64,000 nt of DNA from Desulfobulbaceae bacterium DB1 (GCA_001914235.1 MQUF01000008.1:141223-205222); one strand, 5' to 3'. Counted from the first letter of the stretch, positions 46,692-55,933 are shown. The notes: generated by a model not told the origin, from the sequence alone. A program made the numbers and translations.

Positions 46692-48422
46692 CTATCCGAT
46701 CATGACACCCGCCCAGACACAGAGCGCCATCAGATAAAAGTGGCTTTCAAGCCAGAATTCAAGCCGCATGCCCTGTACGAGTTTTTTTGTTTCATAAAGC
46801 CGGGTAAGCAGCAGCAAGGACAACACCGGCACAAGAAGCCAGAACGCGCTTTTGTGGGTTAAGCCGGAAAAAGAAAAAACAATCAGCAGAAAAGCAAGAA
46901 TCACCATGCTGGCGTAAAGCAAGCGGATCGAACCCTTTTCTCCGACGCAGACCGGCAAGGTTTCCTTGCCGGCAATCTGGTCCCCCTGCACATTAAATAC
47001 ATCGTAAAGCAGGGTACGGATAAAAACAAAAAGCACTATAAGCATGAAAACGGAAAAAGTCTGCGCGGAAAATGGATCTTTATTCAGACTTGGAATGAGA
47101 ACGGTTGCAAAGGCCCAGGCCAGGGCGACGAAAAATGTTTTCGAACCGGGGATCTCCTTCAATTTGCGCACTCGGATGATCGCGGCGACAATCCTCGGGA
47201 TAAAGGGGACGTTGTAAAGAATACCAAAAAAACTCATGGCAAGAAGAATGGCAAACTGCGTTGTTCCCTGCTGCCTGGCGAGATAAAGAGAAAAAAGCAG
47301 CGCTGCCCAGGAAAAAACAAGCAGGGGCCGGGAAAATTTACGCCAGAATGATTCCTGCAACGGATCATTTATTCTCTTGCTCTTGAAATCGGCAAAACGG
47401 TTCATGTTGTGCATGGCCAGCAGATAACCGAAGGCAATAAAAAAATCGTTCATTTTCGGCGCGTTGTTCCGCAGCAGACAGCAGACCAGGGCAAGCAGGC
47501 CGCCGGCAACCCCGACAAAGAGGTTGGAGGCAAGCAGGGCGCGGGACAGTCGGTAAATGGAGATTTTCAGCAGACCCTCGTCACGGGCGGGGCATGATTC
47601 CAGCACCCGTACGATTCGATTTATCATCCAAGTCGGGGTGGAAGCGCCGGCGGTCACCCCGATGCGGTCAAACTGGGAGATGACCTGAAAATCAAGGTCT
47701 TCCTCGGTTTCCGCCATGAAGACCCGGCATCCCATTTCAGAGGCGATCTGGCCAAGACGCTGGGTATTGGCGCTGCCCCTGCCGCCGACCACCACCATGG
47801 CCGGAACCTTGCCGGCGAGATTGCGCACCTCTTCCTGGCGCTTGTGGGTGGAATCGCAGATAGTGTTGAACACCTTGCCTTCCGGAAAACGGGCCATGAT
47901 TTCCGCGCTCAACCGTTGAAAGGACATCTCGTCCTGGGTGGTCTGGCTGACGATGATATAGGGGCCGCTGATTCGCAGTTGCTCGATATCCTTTGCATCG
48001 CTGACCACCTGCACATCCGGCTCGGCATAGCCCATCAGGCCGACGACCTCGGCGTGGTTCTTGTCGCCGATAATGATAGTGAAGTAATTGTTTTCCTTGT
48101 ATTTTTTGATGATGGCCTGCACCTTCATCACCCGAGGACAGGTGGCGTCCTTCACCTCGGCGCCCGCCGCCATCAGCTTCAGTTTGTGGGCCGGCGGGAT
48201 GCCGTGGGCACGGATGATCACCGTACCGTCAATTTTTTCCGGTATTTCAGTGAGGGTTTCCACCCCCTGATCGCGCAGCAAGCCGAGCACTTGCGGGTTG
48301 TGGATGAGGGGGCCGAAAGTGACAATCTTCCCTTCTCCCTTGTGCACCGTGTCAAGGGTTGTTTCCACTGCCCGGCGGACGCCCATGCAGAAACCTGCTT
48401 TTTTGGCCAGAATGACTTTCAT
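46692..48422 (-). CDS. ispH: Fusion of IspH (HMBPP reductase) with a UbiA-family prenyltransferase
   Basis: Residues 1 to about 280 are a complete IspH, the last enzyme of the MEP isoprenoid pathway: cluster cysteines C12, C95 and C189, and active-site H41, H73, H123 and E125 are all present. Residues from about 290 to 576 are a polytopic membrane domain with about eight helices and UbiA-like motifs: MHNMNRFADFKSKR, corresponding to the first Asp-rich motif, and YDVFNVQGDQIAGKETLP, the second. The reading frame is continuous across the junction, so it is one 576-residue protein. The start overlaps the bpt stop as ATGA. Confidence 0.88.
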   Translation of the reverse strand: MKVILAKKAGFCMGVRRAVETTLDTVHKGEGKIVTFGPLIHNPQVLGLLRDQGVETLTEIPEKIDGTVIIRAHGIPPAHKLKLMAAGAEVKDATCPRVMKVQAIIKKYKENNYFTIIIGDKNHAEVVGLMGYAEPDVQVVSDAKDIEQLRISGPYIIVSQTTQDEMSFQRLSAEIMARFPEGKVFNTICDSTHKRQEEVRNLAGKVPAMVVVGGRGSANTQRLGQIASEMGCRVFMAETEEDLDFQVISQFDRIGVTAGASTPTWMINRIVRVLESCPARDEGLLKISIYRLSRALLASNLFVGVAGGLLALVCCLLRNNAPKMNDFFIAFGYLLAMHNMNRFADFKSKRINDPLQESFWRKFSRPLLVFSWAALLFSLYLARQQGTTQFAILLAMSFFGILYNVPFIPRIVAAIIRVRKLKEIPGSKTFFVALAWAFATVLIPSLNKDPFSAQTFSVFMLIVLFVFIRTLLYDVFNVQGDQIAGKETLPVCVGEKGSIRLLYASMVILAFLLIVFSFSGLTHKSAFWLLVPVLSLLLLTRLYETKKLVQGMRLEFWLESHFYLMALCVWAGVMIG

Positions 48423-49153
48423 CGTGATGTATGTTTGTGCCAGCGCCCATCCTCCAGGAGATAATGGGGGCTGAATTTCTGTTTATAGTTCATGGCCCTG
48501 ACCTCGCGGATCAGGTAGCCGAGATAAAGCGTTTCTATACCGTTGTTTTTGCACAGCTCGACAAGATGCAGGATGTTGAAGGTGCCGGGGCTTCTTTTTT
48601 CTTCCCCGGGATCAAAATAAAAATAGACCGCGTTCAGCCAGTCCCCGCCCAGATCGACAACAGCGACTCCGATGAGCTTTTTTTCAAGACGATATTCGAT
48701 TTCCAGGGTTGAACAGATTGAATTGGCGAAAAAGGTCCCGTAATAGCCGACCGCTGAATTGCCCCGGCCCGGATAACGCTTCTCCAGAAACTTCCCGCAC
48801 AGGGAGAGTTTTTCCTCGGTGATGCGCAAAGCCGCCATGGAAATTTCCAGATCCCCGTTGCGGCGCAGCACCCTTTTCTGATTGCGGTTCGGCGTGAATT
48901 CTCCGGGATGCAGCCTGATCGGAAGGCATTTCCCGCAACCGGGGCACACCATGGTGTAAATGGTATTGCCGTTGCGGCGAAATCCCGCCTCCAGAAACTT
49001 ACGCATGATGATATCGGGCAACGAGACAAACTGCTGTTGACGGTAAACCGCCGTCTGTCCCAGTCCGTACGGGCATTCCACCGGAATATCATAAAAAAAA
49101 GGCAGATAGTGCTCGATGGAATAGATATCATTGCTGTTGCGGTTGACCGACAT
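48419..49153 (-). CDS. bpt: Aspartate/glutamate leucyltransferase (N-end rule)
   Basis: A Bpt/Ate-type aminoacyl-tRNA-protein transferase that adds leucine (bacterial type) to N-terminal Asp or Glu, marking proteins for ClpAP. The N-terminal half has CPYGLGQTAVYRQQ and MVCPGCGKCLPIR, and the C-terminal acyltransferase half ends NYKQKFSPHYLL. ATG 49153 (244 aa) has AAGGAG 4-5 bases upstream. It overlaps the ispH-ubiA start. Confidence 0.88.
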   Translation of the reverse strand: MSVNRNSNDIYSIEHYLPFFYDIPVECPYGLGQTAVYRQQQFVSLPDIIMRKFLEAGFRRNGNTIYTMVCPGCGKCLPIRLHPGEFTPNRNQKRVLRRNGDLEISMAALRITEEKLSLCGKFLEKRYPGRGNSAVGYYGTFFANSICSTLEIEYRLEKKLIGVAVVDLGGDWLNAVYFYFDPGEEKRSPGTFNILHLVELCKNNGIETLYLGYLIREVRAMNYKQKFSPHYLLEDGRWHKHTSR

Positions 49154-49219
49154 TTTCTCCTTTCCGCTGTTTTTTCTATCCGACAATCCATTTAAGGTGA
49201 TTTTCGCGGACCGTTTGCG

Positions 49220-50092
49220 TCATAGCAGGTCGGCAATCAGCCCCAGGGCCACACAAAAAAGCATGATCGCTACTATGGTTTGTATGCCGTGCATGGTTAT
49301 TTTTTTGATATAACGGTTCCCCAGATACGCGCCTGAAAAGGCGGAAAGGGCCACCGCCGCAAGCAAAGGATAGTCGAAACGCGCGCCATGGGCAATGACC
49401 GGCTTTGCATAGACGCCAAGCCGCGATATGTCGATCAGGCAGGAGATGACGACGCCCGTTGCCACAAATGACTCCTTGGATAATCCCGCCTTGACCAGGA
49501 AGGCCGAACGAAGCGCGCCCTGCATGCCGGACAGCCCGCCGAAGAAACCGCTGAGGGCGCCGCCCAACGGCAGAAATTGCCGTGAAAATGACAGCCGGCG
49601 CAGGCGCGGCAGCAATTCGGCAAGGGCAAAGACAAGCAACAGCAGACCCACTACCAGCTTGACCGGTAAAACCTGGAGTTGCCGGCCAAATGCCGAAAAT
49701 GTGAGCAGTGGTTCCATATCGGCAAGCCGCAGAAACAGCCATGCTCCAAGAAGTGAAAATGCAATTGCCGGCAGACCGAAACGAACAGCGATGCCCCGGT
49801 CCACATGGCGTCCGACCAGTCCGAGTTTAAACAAACCGTTGAGAAAGTGGACGATGGCCGTCAACGAGACGGCCTGCTCCAAAGGAAAGAACAGTGCAAA
49901 GGCGGGCAGCAATAAGGTCCCCAGGCCAAACCCGGAGAAGAAGGTAAGCACCGACGCCGTAAAAGCGACACCACAAATGACAAGATAGCTCAAGCCCAAC
50001 CTCGTAGCAAAAACATTTCTCTCCGCCCGCGCCCTGTTCTTATCCCGCGTTTCCCTTCCTGCCGAAATCATCATCAAAACGGACAATGTCAT
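49220..50092 (-). CDS. TauE/SafE-family membrane exporter
   Basis: A 290-residue inner-membrane protein with about eight helices and the two TauE/SafE halves; the first shows FFSGFGLGTLLLPAFALF and the second GGALSGFFGGLSGMQGALRSAF. The family moves small anions such as sulfite or sulfoacetate, but the cargo here is unknown. The start at 50092 overlaps manC by 53 bases; internal starts are possible, so the N-terminus is uncertain. Confidence 0.82.
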   Translation of the reverse strand: MTLSVLMMISAGRETRDKNRARAERNVFATRLGLSYLVICGVAFTASVLTFFSGFGLGTLLLPAFALFFPLEQAVSLTAIVHFLNGLFKLGLVGRHVDRGIAVRFGLPAIAFSLLGAWLFLRLADMEPLLTFSAFGRQLQVLPVKLVVGLLLLVFALAELLPRLRRLSFSRQFLPLGGALSGFFGGLSGMQGALRSAFLVKAGLSKESFVATGVVISCLIDISRLGVYAKPVIAHGARFDYPLLAAVALSAFSGAYLGNRYIKKITMHGIQTIVAIMLFCVALGLIADLL

Positions 50093-51458
50093 CCTCGCCG
50101 AGATAACTGCCGTTCTGCACCTCGATCAACTCCAAAGGAATGATGCCGGGGTTTTCCAGTCGGTGTTTTTCGCCGCAGGGAATATAGGTCGACTGGTTTT
50201 CCAGCACCAGATATACTTTTTCTCCGCAGGTAACCCGGGCGGTTCCCTTTACCACCACCCAGTGTTCGGAACGGTGGTGATGCATCTGCAGGGAAAGCTG
50301 CACGCCGGGATTGACGGTTAATCGCTTGATCTTGAAATTGGTTTGTTCCTCGAGAATGGTATAGCTGCCCCAGGGCCGATAGACCGTCCGGTGCAGCAGA
50401 TGTTCTTCTCTTTTTTCCTTTTTCAAGCGGGTGACGATTCTCTTGATGTCCTGGGAACGGTCCATGGGGGCAACAAGCACCGCATCGGCGGTATCGACCA
50501 CCAGGGTGTTTTGCAGCCCGATGGCCGCCACCAGTCCGTGTTCGGAATGAATAAGGCAGTTGTTCACATCCAGGGCAATGACGTCTCCATGCAGGACATT
50601 GCCGTCAAGGTCCTTGGCCGCCACATCCCACAGCGCCTGCCATGAGCCGATATCGCTCCAGTCAAGGTCCGCCGGAATAACCGCGACCTGGTTCGATTTT
50701 TCCATGATGGCGTAATCAATGGAATCATCAGGGCAGCCCACCATCGCCTCTTTGTCAAAACGGAAAAAATGGTTGTCCGTCGTTCCTTTTTCCAGTGCCT
50801 CGGTCATGGAGATGGAAATGGCCGGGGTAAGTCTTTCCATCTCGGCCAGTATCGATGATGCGGTAAAGGCAAACATGCCGCTGTTCCAGAAGTAATTGCC
50901 GGCGGCAAGATACTTCTCCGCCGTCGGCTGATCAGGTTTCTCCACAAAGGATTTCACCTGGTTGCCGTCGCCTTTTTCAATATAGCCGTAGCCTGTTTCA
51001 GGCGCATGGGGGGTAATGCCGAAGGTGACCAGCAATCCTTGCAGGGCAAGGTCCACCGCCTGCTGCACCGCATCATGAAAGGCATAGGTTTTGCGGATCA
51101 GATGGTCGGCCGGCAAAACGAGCAGCACCACGTCCTCCTCGCTCCGCTTCCGGCAGTAGAGGGCGGCGGCGCAGATGGCCGGCGCGGTGTTTCGGCCGAC
51201 AGGTTCAAGCAGGATGTCGATGTGCTGTTTGAGCTGCAGTTCGTTTATCTGACTTAAGACGAGAAACCGGTGCTGCTCACCGGCGACCACCACCGGCGGC
51301 AGACTGTCCGGCAGGGCCGCCACCCGCTTGATGGTGCTTTGCAGCAGCGAGCAGTCCTCGGTCAGATTGAGCAGCTGCTTGGGATACAGTTCCCGGGACA
51401 GGGGCCAGAGGCGCGAACCGCTGCCGCCGGCAAGAATGACTGGTTGAATAAGGGCCAT
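50040..51458 (-). CDS. manC: Mannose-1-phosphate guanylyltransferase/mannose-6-phosphate isomerase
   Basis: A 472-residue bifunctional type II enzyme for GDP-mannose. The nucleotidyltransferase part begins QPVILAGGSGSRLWPLSRELYPKQ and has FVEKPDQPTAEKYLAAGNYFWN. The C-terminal cupin isomerase part has RPWGSYTILEE and LQMHHHRSEHWVVVKGTA. It likely feeds surface polysaccharide, and perhaps the GT4-like glycosyltransferase at 42327, whose donor may be GDP-mannose; that link is speculative. Confidence 0.94.
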   Translation of the reverse strand: MALIQPVILAGGSGSRLWPLSRELYPKQLLNLTEDCSLLQSTIKRVAALPDSLPPVVVAGEQHRFLVLSQINELQLKQHIDILLEPVGRNTAPAICAAALYCRKRSEEDVVLLVLPADHLIRKTYAFHDAVQQAVDLALQGLLVTFGITPHAPETGYGYIEKGDGNQVKSFVEKPDQPTAEKYLAAGNYFWNSGMFAFTASSILAEMERLTPAISISMTEALEKGTTDNHFFRFDKEAMVGCPDDSIDYAIMEKSNQVAVIPADLDWSDIGSWQALWDVAAKDLDGNVLHGDVIALDVNNCLIHSEHGLVAAIGLQNTLVVDTADAVLVAPMDRSQDIKRIVTRLKKEKREEHLLHRTVYRPWGSYTILEEQTNFKIKRLTVNPGVQLSLQMHHHRSEHWVVVKGTARVTCGEKVYLVLENQSTYIPCGEKHRLENPGIIPLELIEVQNGSYLGEDDIVRFDDDFGRKGNAG

Positions 51459-51484
51459 CTGTTTCTCCTTCGTGTCCGCTGAAA

Positions 51485-52666
51485 TTAATACAGAAAACAG
51501 CTTTTTCTGATTTCATCAAAATCATGCAGTTCCTTTTGCCAGCCGGCTTCCACTTCCGGGACGGCAACACCTGCCGCCAATGCCTGCCGGACTTTTTCAG
51601 AGCCGAGAATCAAATCAAGGGGAAGCTTTTCAAATTCATATTCATAGGGCGGCTGCTTCAAGGCGAAATCATCGGGGTAAAGCCTCATGATCGCCTGCAG
51701 CAGGGCAAGGCTGACCCGGTAGGGCTTGAAGGCGTGCTTGTCCGTCACATGGAGATGAAACCCCCGGCAATCCTCCCCTTGCCATTTGTTGGCGGTGGGC
51801 AAAAAAGAGATGGGCCGCAGACAGCAGCCGTCGAGCAGGGATTTATCGATATTTTTCAGCATTTTTTCAGGATCAAGAAAAGGCGCGCCGAACAGTTCAA
51901 AAGGCAGGGTGGTTCCCCGGCCTTCCGAAATATTGGTCCCTTCCCAGAGAACCTGTCCCGGATACACCGCGGCCGTTGCCGGCGTCGGCATGTTGGGAGA
52001 AGGGAAAACCCAGGGCAGGCCGGTGTCTTCATGGGTCATGGCCCGTTGCCATCCTGCCATCCTGACCACCTCGTAATCGGCCTTTATCCTGAAATGATCA
52101 TTAAAGAGCAGGCCGAGTTCGCCAAAGGTGAGACCGTGCCGCATGGGAATGGGATACAGGCCGACAAAGGAGCGCAGGTTGTCCCGGACCAGGTTCCCTT
52201 CGATGAGATCACCGCCCAGGGGGTTGGGCCGGTCAAGCACCATCACCTTCTTGCCGAAACGGGCAGCCTGTTCAAGGCAATAGGCCAGGGTATACATAAA
52301 GGTATAAACCCTGGTGCCCACATCAACAATGTCCACCAGCAGAACGTCGAGATGGGCAAACATCTCTTCCGTCGGTTTTCTCGTCTCGCCGTAGAGGCTG
52401 AAAACCGGCAGGCCGGTGGCCTTGTCCGTCATGTGGCCGGATTCAATCATGTTATCCTGTTTTTCACAGAAGAATCCGTGCTGCGGGGTGAAAAGGCAGG
52501 TGAGCTGACCGGGGAAAACCGAAGCGACAAGATCGCGACTGTGACGAAATCGCCGGTCCGTCGAGGCCTGATTACAGAGAAGACCCAGCCTTTGGCCGTG
52601 CAGCCGGGCGGGTGGATCAGCAACAAATTCTTCAATACCAAGGGTTACCATAGTTTTTGATTTCAC
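51485..52666 (-). CDS. Exo-beta-N-acetylmuramidase NamZ-like protein (DUF1343)
   Basis: A 393-residue protein of the DUF1343/NamZ family (GH171), which removes N-acetylmuramic acid from peptidoglycan fragments. Family stretches are GLLCNQAS, FTPQHGFFCEKQDN, DIVDVGTRVYTFMYTL, VLDRPNPLGG and SPNMPTPATAAVYPG. I see no signal peptide, so it may work in the cytoplasm on recycled muropeptides. Confidence 0.88.
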   Translation of the reverse strand: MKSKTMVTLGIEEFVADPPARLHGQRLGLLCNQASTDRRFRHSRDLVASVFPGQLTCLFTPQHGFFCEKQDNMIESGHMTDKATGLPVFSLYGETRKPTEEMFAHLDVLLVDIVDVGTRVYTFMYTLAYCLEQAARFGKKVMVLDRPNPLGGDLIEGNLVRDNLRSFVGLYPIPMRHGLTFGELGLLFNDHFRIKADYEVVRMAGWQRAMTHEDTGLPWVFPSPNMPTPATAAVYPGQVLWEGTNISEGRGTTLPFELFGAPFLDPEKMLKNIDKSLLDGCCLRPISFLPTANKWQGEDCRGFHLHVTDKHAFKPYRVSLALLQAIMRLYPDDFALKQPPYEYEFEKLPLDLILGSEKVRQALAAGVAVPEVEAGWQKELHDFDEIRKSCFLY

Positions 52667-52789
52667 AGGATTGATCGGGTATAGTTAAGGCCTGTCCGGA
52701 AAATTTCCGACTCGTGCCGTATTGTCTCAATTTCAAACATCAATGTTACCAAGTTATTACCGTGATTTAAACAAAGAAGGAACACTATA

Positions 52790-53548
52790 ATGAAAATAGC
52801 GATCAGCGGCAAGGGCGGAGTCGGCAAGACAACGATTATGGCCCTGCTGGCTCGACAGGCGCGGAAAAGCGGCAGACAGGTGCTGGTCATCGACGCCGAT
52901 CCCAGTCCCCACATGGCCCAGACCCTGGGAATCGACAATATCGCCGATATCACCCCCATCGCCGACATGAAAAAGATGCTGACCGACCGCTCCGGCAAGG
53001 TGGAAGGATCACCCTTTTACAATATCAATCCCCAGGTTGATGATCTGCCGACAAAATACATGCTGGAAAAAGACGGCGTCAAGCTCATGGTGCTGGGCGC
53101 CATCCAGACGGCGGAGGGCGGCTGCGCCTGCCCGGAAAACACGGTGCTCAAGCGCCTGCTCACCAAGCTGATGCTCTCTCCCTCCGAAACCGTCCTCCTC
53201 GACATGGAGGCCGGGGTGGAGCATCTCGGTCGCGGCACCATCGCCAAGGCGGACGCCCTGTTGATCGTCGTCGTCCCCTCCCAGTCAAGTGTACGCACGG
53301 CGGAAAAGATCGAAAAACTGGCCCGTGAATCAGGTATTCCGAAAATTTATTTTGTCGGCAATCTGATCGAAAACCGGGATGACGAGATTTTTCTCAGCCA
53401 GGCCCTCGGCGCCGAGCCCCTTGCCTTTTTCCCCAATTCCGAAGGAATCAGGAAGGCGGAACGCGCGGGCGGCGCCATCATCGATGCCGACCACTCCATG
53501 AATGAAGTCGCCATGGTCCTTCTGCAAAAACTGATGGCGTCATTATAA
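52790..53548 (+). CDS. cooC: CooC-type nickel-insertion ATPase
   Basis: A 252-residue MinD-like ATPase of the CooC/AcsF group, which matures carbon monoxide dehydrogenase. It has the deviant Walker A GKGGVGKTT and the metal-binding CACPENTVLKRLL. LLDMEAGVEHLGRGT is the switch II region. The ATG follows AAGGA by 8 bases. No CODH or acetyl-CoA synthase gene lies in the window, so its client is elsewhere. An MBL-fold gene follows on the same strand. Confidence 0.88.
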   Translation: MKIAISGKGGVGKTTIMALLARQARKSGRQVLVIDADPSPHMAQTLGIDNIADITPIADMKKMLTDRSGKVEGSPFYNINPQVDDLPTKYMLEKDGVKLMVLGAIQTAEGGCACPENTVLKRLLTKLMLSPSETVLLDMEAGVEHLGRGTIAKADALLIVVVPSQSSVRTAEKIEKLARESGIPKIYFVGNLIENRDDEIFLSQALGAEPLAFFPNSEGIRKAERAGGAIIDADHSMNEVAMVLLQKLMASL

Positions 53549-53560
53549 CCGACAATCAAC

Positions 53561-53633
53561 CACGGAGCACACGGGGAACACGGAGTTGACCGGCTAAAAA
53601 ATATTCTCCGTGGACACCGCCTGCTCCGTGCCG
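53561..53633. repeat. Intergenic dyad repeat, second copy
   Basis: CCACGGAGCACACGGGGAACACGGAG is mirrored by ATTCTCCGTGGACACCGCCTGCTCCGTGC further on. It resembles the element at 40684-40754 in arm sequence and layout. It lies between cooC and the MBL-fold gene. Confidence 0.5.
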
Positions 53634-53675
53634 ATTTTTTCCCCCTCTCGGCAAAATTAAAAGGATACACGCAAA

Positions 53676-54422
53676 ATGGCCGCATTTAAAATCCATCCCA
53701 TCGTCATGGGAACCAAGGTTTTTGACAAGGGCATGATGACCTATCAGCACGATTACGGCAAACCATACACCATCCCCATTTACTGTTGGTATCTGGAAGG
53801 AAGCGACAAAAAAATAGTGGTCGACACCGGCGAGTTGCGCCCCATCCAGTCCGAGGACCGGGCGAAAAACATCGGCGGCCCCATCCATACCTTTGAAGAG
53901 GGACTTGCCAAGTGGGGGCTCAAACCGGAAGACATCGACATCGTCATCCATACCCATCTCCATGCCGATCATTGTGAAAACGACTACAAGTGCGTCAACG
54001 CCAGATTTTATATCCATGAAAAAGAACTTGCCGTCATCCACGATCCGCATCCTCTTGATTACCGCTATGTGGGGGATTACATCTATGAAATCGAGGAAAC
54101 AAAACAGATCGAGGTGGTGACCGCGGACAGGGAAATCGTCCCTGGAATTTCCGTTATGCACACCCCGGCCCATTCCCCCGGAGGACTAACCGTTCTGATT
54201 GATACTGCTCACGGCCGGGCGGCCATCACCGGCTTCTGCGTGATCAAGGAAAACTTTCACCCGCCTGCCTCGGTGCGGGCCATGGAGCTTGAGGTGATTC
54301 CGCCGGGGACCAGTATCAACACCTACGCCGCCTATGACATGATGCTTAAGGTCAGAGATTTGGCCGATATCCTGTTGCCGCTGCACGAGCCGGAATTCGC
54401 CTCAATGGACACCATCGGCTGA
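53676..54422 (+). CDS. Metallo-beta-lactamase-fold hydrolase, AHL-lactonase-like
   Basis: A 248-residue MBL-fold protein similar to N-acyl homoserine lactonases. The HxHxDH motif is intact (H94, H96, D98, H99), as are H166 (TPAHSPGG) and H237 (LPLHEPE). Where the family has the metal-bridging Asp after TG, this protein has F187 (ITGFCVIKENF). It may therefore bind one metal or use a different ligand. A lactonase activity should not be assumed. Confidence 0.78.
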   Translation: MAAFKIHPIVMGTKVFDKGMMTYQHDYGKPYTIPIYCWYLEGSDKKIVVDTGELRPIQSEDRAKNIGGPIHTFEEGLAKWGLKPEDIDIVIHTHLHADHCENDYKCVNARFYIHEKELAVIHDPHPLDYRYVGDYIYEIEETKQIEVVTADREIVPGISVMHTPAHSPGGLTVLIDTAHGRAAITGFCVIKENFHPPASVRAMELEVIPPGTSINTYAAYDMMLKVRDLADILLPLHEPEFASMDTIG

Positions 54423-54463
54423 AATTGGAATTTTCGGTTCATGCCGCTGTTTTTCAATTCTGC

Positions 54464-54492
54464 TTGACAAGTTTCCGCGGCAAAAGTAAAAA
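54464..54492 (+). promoter_or_regulatory. Possible sigma-70 promoter before PA2779-type gene
   Basis: TTGACA (54464-54469), 17 bases, then TAAAAA (54487-54492). The -35 is perfect; the -10 matches four of six. It lies about 85 bases before the PA2779-type start. Confidence 0.4.
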
Positions 54493-54577
54493 ACAGGGGT
54501 GCGCGTAAAAGATGAACAATTTAAATCAATTATGTCGCATATTGCATACAGTTTATATCACATATGAAGGAGAAAAA

Positions 54578-54958
54578 ATGAACACATCAATGACACAAAA
54601 AATCATCAAACCATTCCTGATTATCTTTGTGCTTGTCTCAATCTGGGTGCCCGGCGCCAAGGCGGCCATGATCGGTACTGAATCGCTGGTTGTTTCCCAG
54701 GAACAAGGGTTGAAATCCGAGCTCCAGGCCACCCTGGCCCGGGAGGAAATCAGGAACGAACTTGCCGCCATGGGTGTTGATCCGCTCCAGGTTGACGCAC
54801 GCATCGCCTCCCTGACCGACGAGGAACTTCGTCAGTTGCAAGGCCGGATCAACGACCTGCCCGCCGGCGCCAGCGCGCTTGCCGTTATCGGCGTCGTTTT
54901 TCTGGTTCTGCTGATTCTGGAAATTGTCGGTGTTATCAATATATTCAACAAAGTTTGA
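54578..54958 (+). CDS. PA2779-family small membrane protein
   Basis: A 127-residue protein with an N-terminal signal or anchor (FLIIFVLVSIWVPGAKA), a helical middle with MGVDPLQVDARIASLTDEE, and a C-terminal membrane segment (VIGVVFLVLLILEIVGVINIF). This is the PA2779 layout, a family of unknown function that occurs next to PA2778-type cysteine peptidases, as here. AAGGAG lies 6 bases before the ATG. Confidence 0.8.
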   Translation: MNTSMTQKIIKPFLIIFVLVSIWVPGAKAAMIGTESLVVSQEQGLKSELQATLAREEIRNELAAMGVDPLQVDARIASLTDEELRQLQGRINDLPAGASALAVIGVVFLVLLILEIVGVINIFNKV

Positions 54959-55919
54959 AAGAGCGCGTTACAAAGCAGGCCTGTTTTTCGGGCTGCTTTG
55001 CAGTCTTTCCTTCCTCATCAGCGGGTGCGCCCAGCGGCTGCCGGTTTTCAGCGAAAATCCGCCAAGGGGTATCGAACTCATCGATACCCCATTTTTCGCC
55101 CAGAAGGAGCTGCAATGCGGGCCGGCGGCCCTGGCCACGGTGTTGACGGAATCGGGAGTCGAGACAACCCCGGACCGGCTCAGCCCCCAGATTTTCCTTC
55201 CTGACCGCAAAGGCACCCTCCAGCTTGAACTTATCGGCGCAGTCCGGCGCCATGGCCGCGTTCCCTATGTGATCGATCCGCAACCGGACGCGCTTGTCGC
55301 CCAGCTCCTGGAGGACAGGCCGGTGCTGATCCTCCAGGACCTCGGCGCGGGTCCGATCAGACTCTATCATTACGCGGTTGTCATCGGCATTCTGCCCGGC
55401 AAAAAGGTGGTTCTTCGCTCCGGTACGGAAAAAAGAGTGATTCTGAATGAAGATGCTTTTGCCCGGTCATGGCAAAAAGCGGGGAACTGGGGGCTTGTTG
55501 TTCTCCGTCCGGGTGAACTGCCGGGCAACGCAGACCTTGACCGTTACGTCAAGGCGGTTGCCGCGCTGGAAAGTCTCGGGCACCGGCAAGTGGCGGAACA
55601 GGGATATCGGGCCGTGCTCGCACGCCGGCCGCAACACCCGGCTGCCCTGTTCGGGCTGGGCAACGGCCTGCTGGTCAAAAAAGAATATGGAGAGGCGGAA
55701 AAAATTTATAAAAAAATCCTGGCGGAACAGCCGGATAATCCCGCCGTGTTAAACAATCTGGCGGAAGCGCTGCTCCGGCAAGGCCTTCGCAAGGAAGCAC
55801 TGGAGACAATTGACCGAGCGCTGTCGGGCCCCCCCCTGCCGCCGGACCTGGCCGAAGTGCTCGCCCAGACGCGAAGGGAAATCATTGCCGCCTCCCCTTC
55901 CCCGGCCTCGGCGCAATGA
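54924..55919 (+). CDS. PA2778-family cysteine peptidase with TPR repeats, lipoprotein
   Basis: A 331-residue protein with a lipobox at C35 (LISGC), a C39-like papain-fold domain with the nucleophile in ELQCGPAAL (C65) and the histidine in RLYHYAVVIG, and TPR repeats (about 205-320). The start overlaps the PA2779-type gene by 35 bases; a GTG at 54930 is equally possible. This two-gene pair recurs in proteobacteria and is believed to act on envelope proteins or peptides, but its substrate is not known to me. Confidence 0.82.
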   Translation: MSVLSIYSTKFERARYKAGLFFGLLCSLSFLISGCAQRLPVFSENPPRGIELIDTPFFAQKELQCGPAALATVLTESGVETTPDRLSPQIFLPDRKGTLQLELIGAVRRHGRVPYVIDPQPDALVAQLLEDRPVLILQDLGAGPIRLYHYAVVIGILPGKKVVLRSGTEKRVILNEDAFARSWQKAGNWGLVVLRPGELPGNADLDRYVKAVAALESLGHRQVAEQGYRAVLARRPQHPAALFGLGNGLLVKKEYGEAEKIYKKILAEQPDNPAVLNNLAEALLRQGLRKEALETIDRALSGPPLPPDLAEVLAQTRREIIAASPSPASAQ

Positions 55920-55933
55920 CGAAAAAAATCGGG

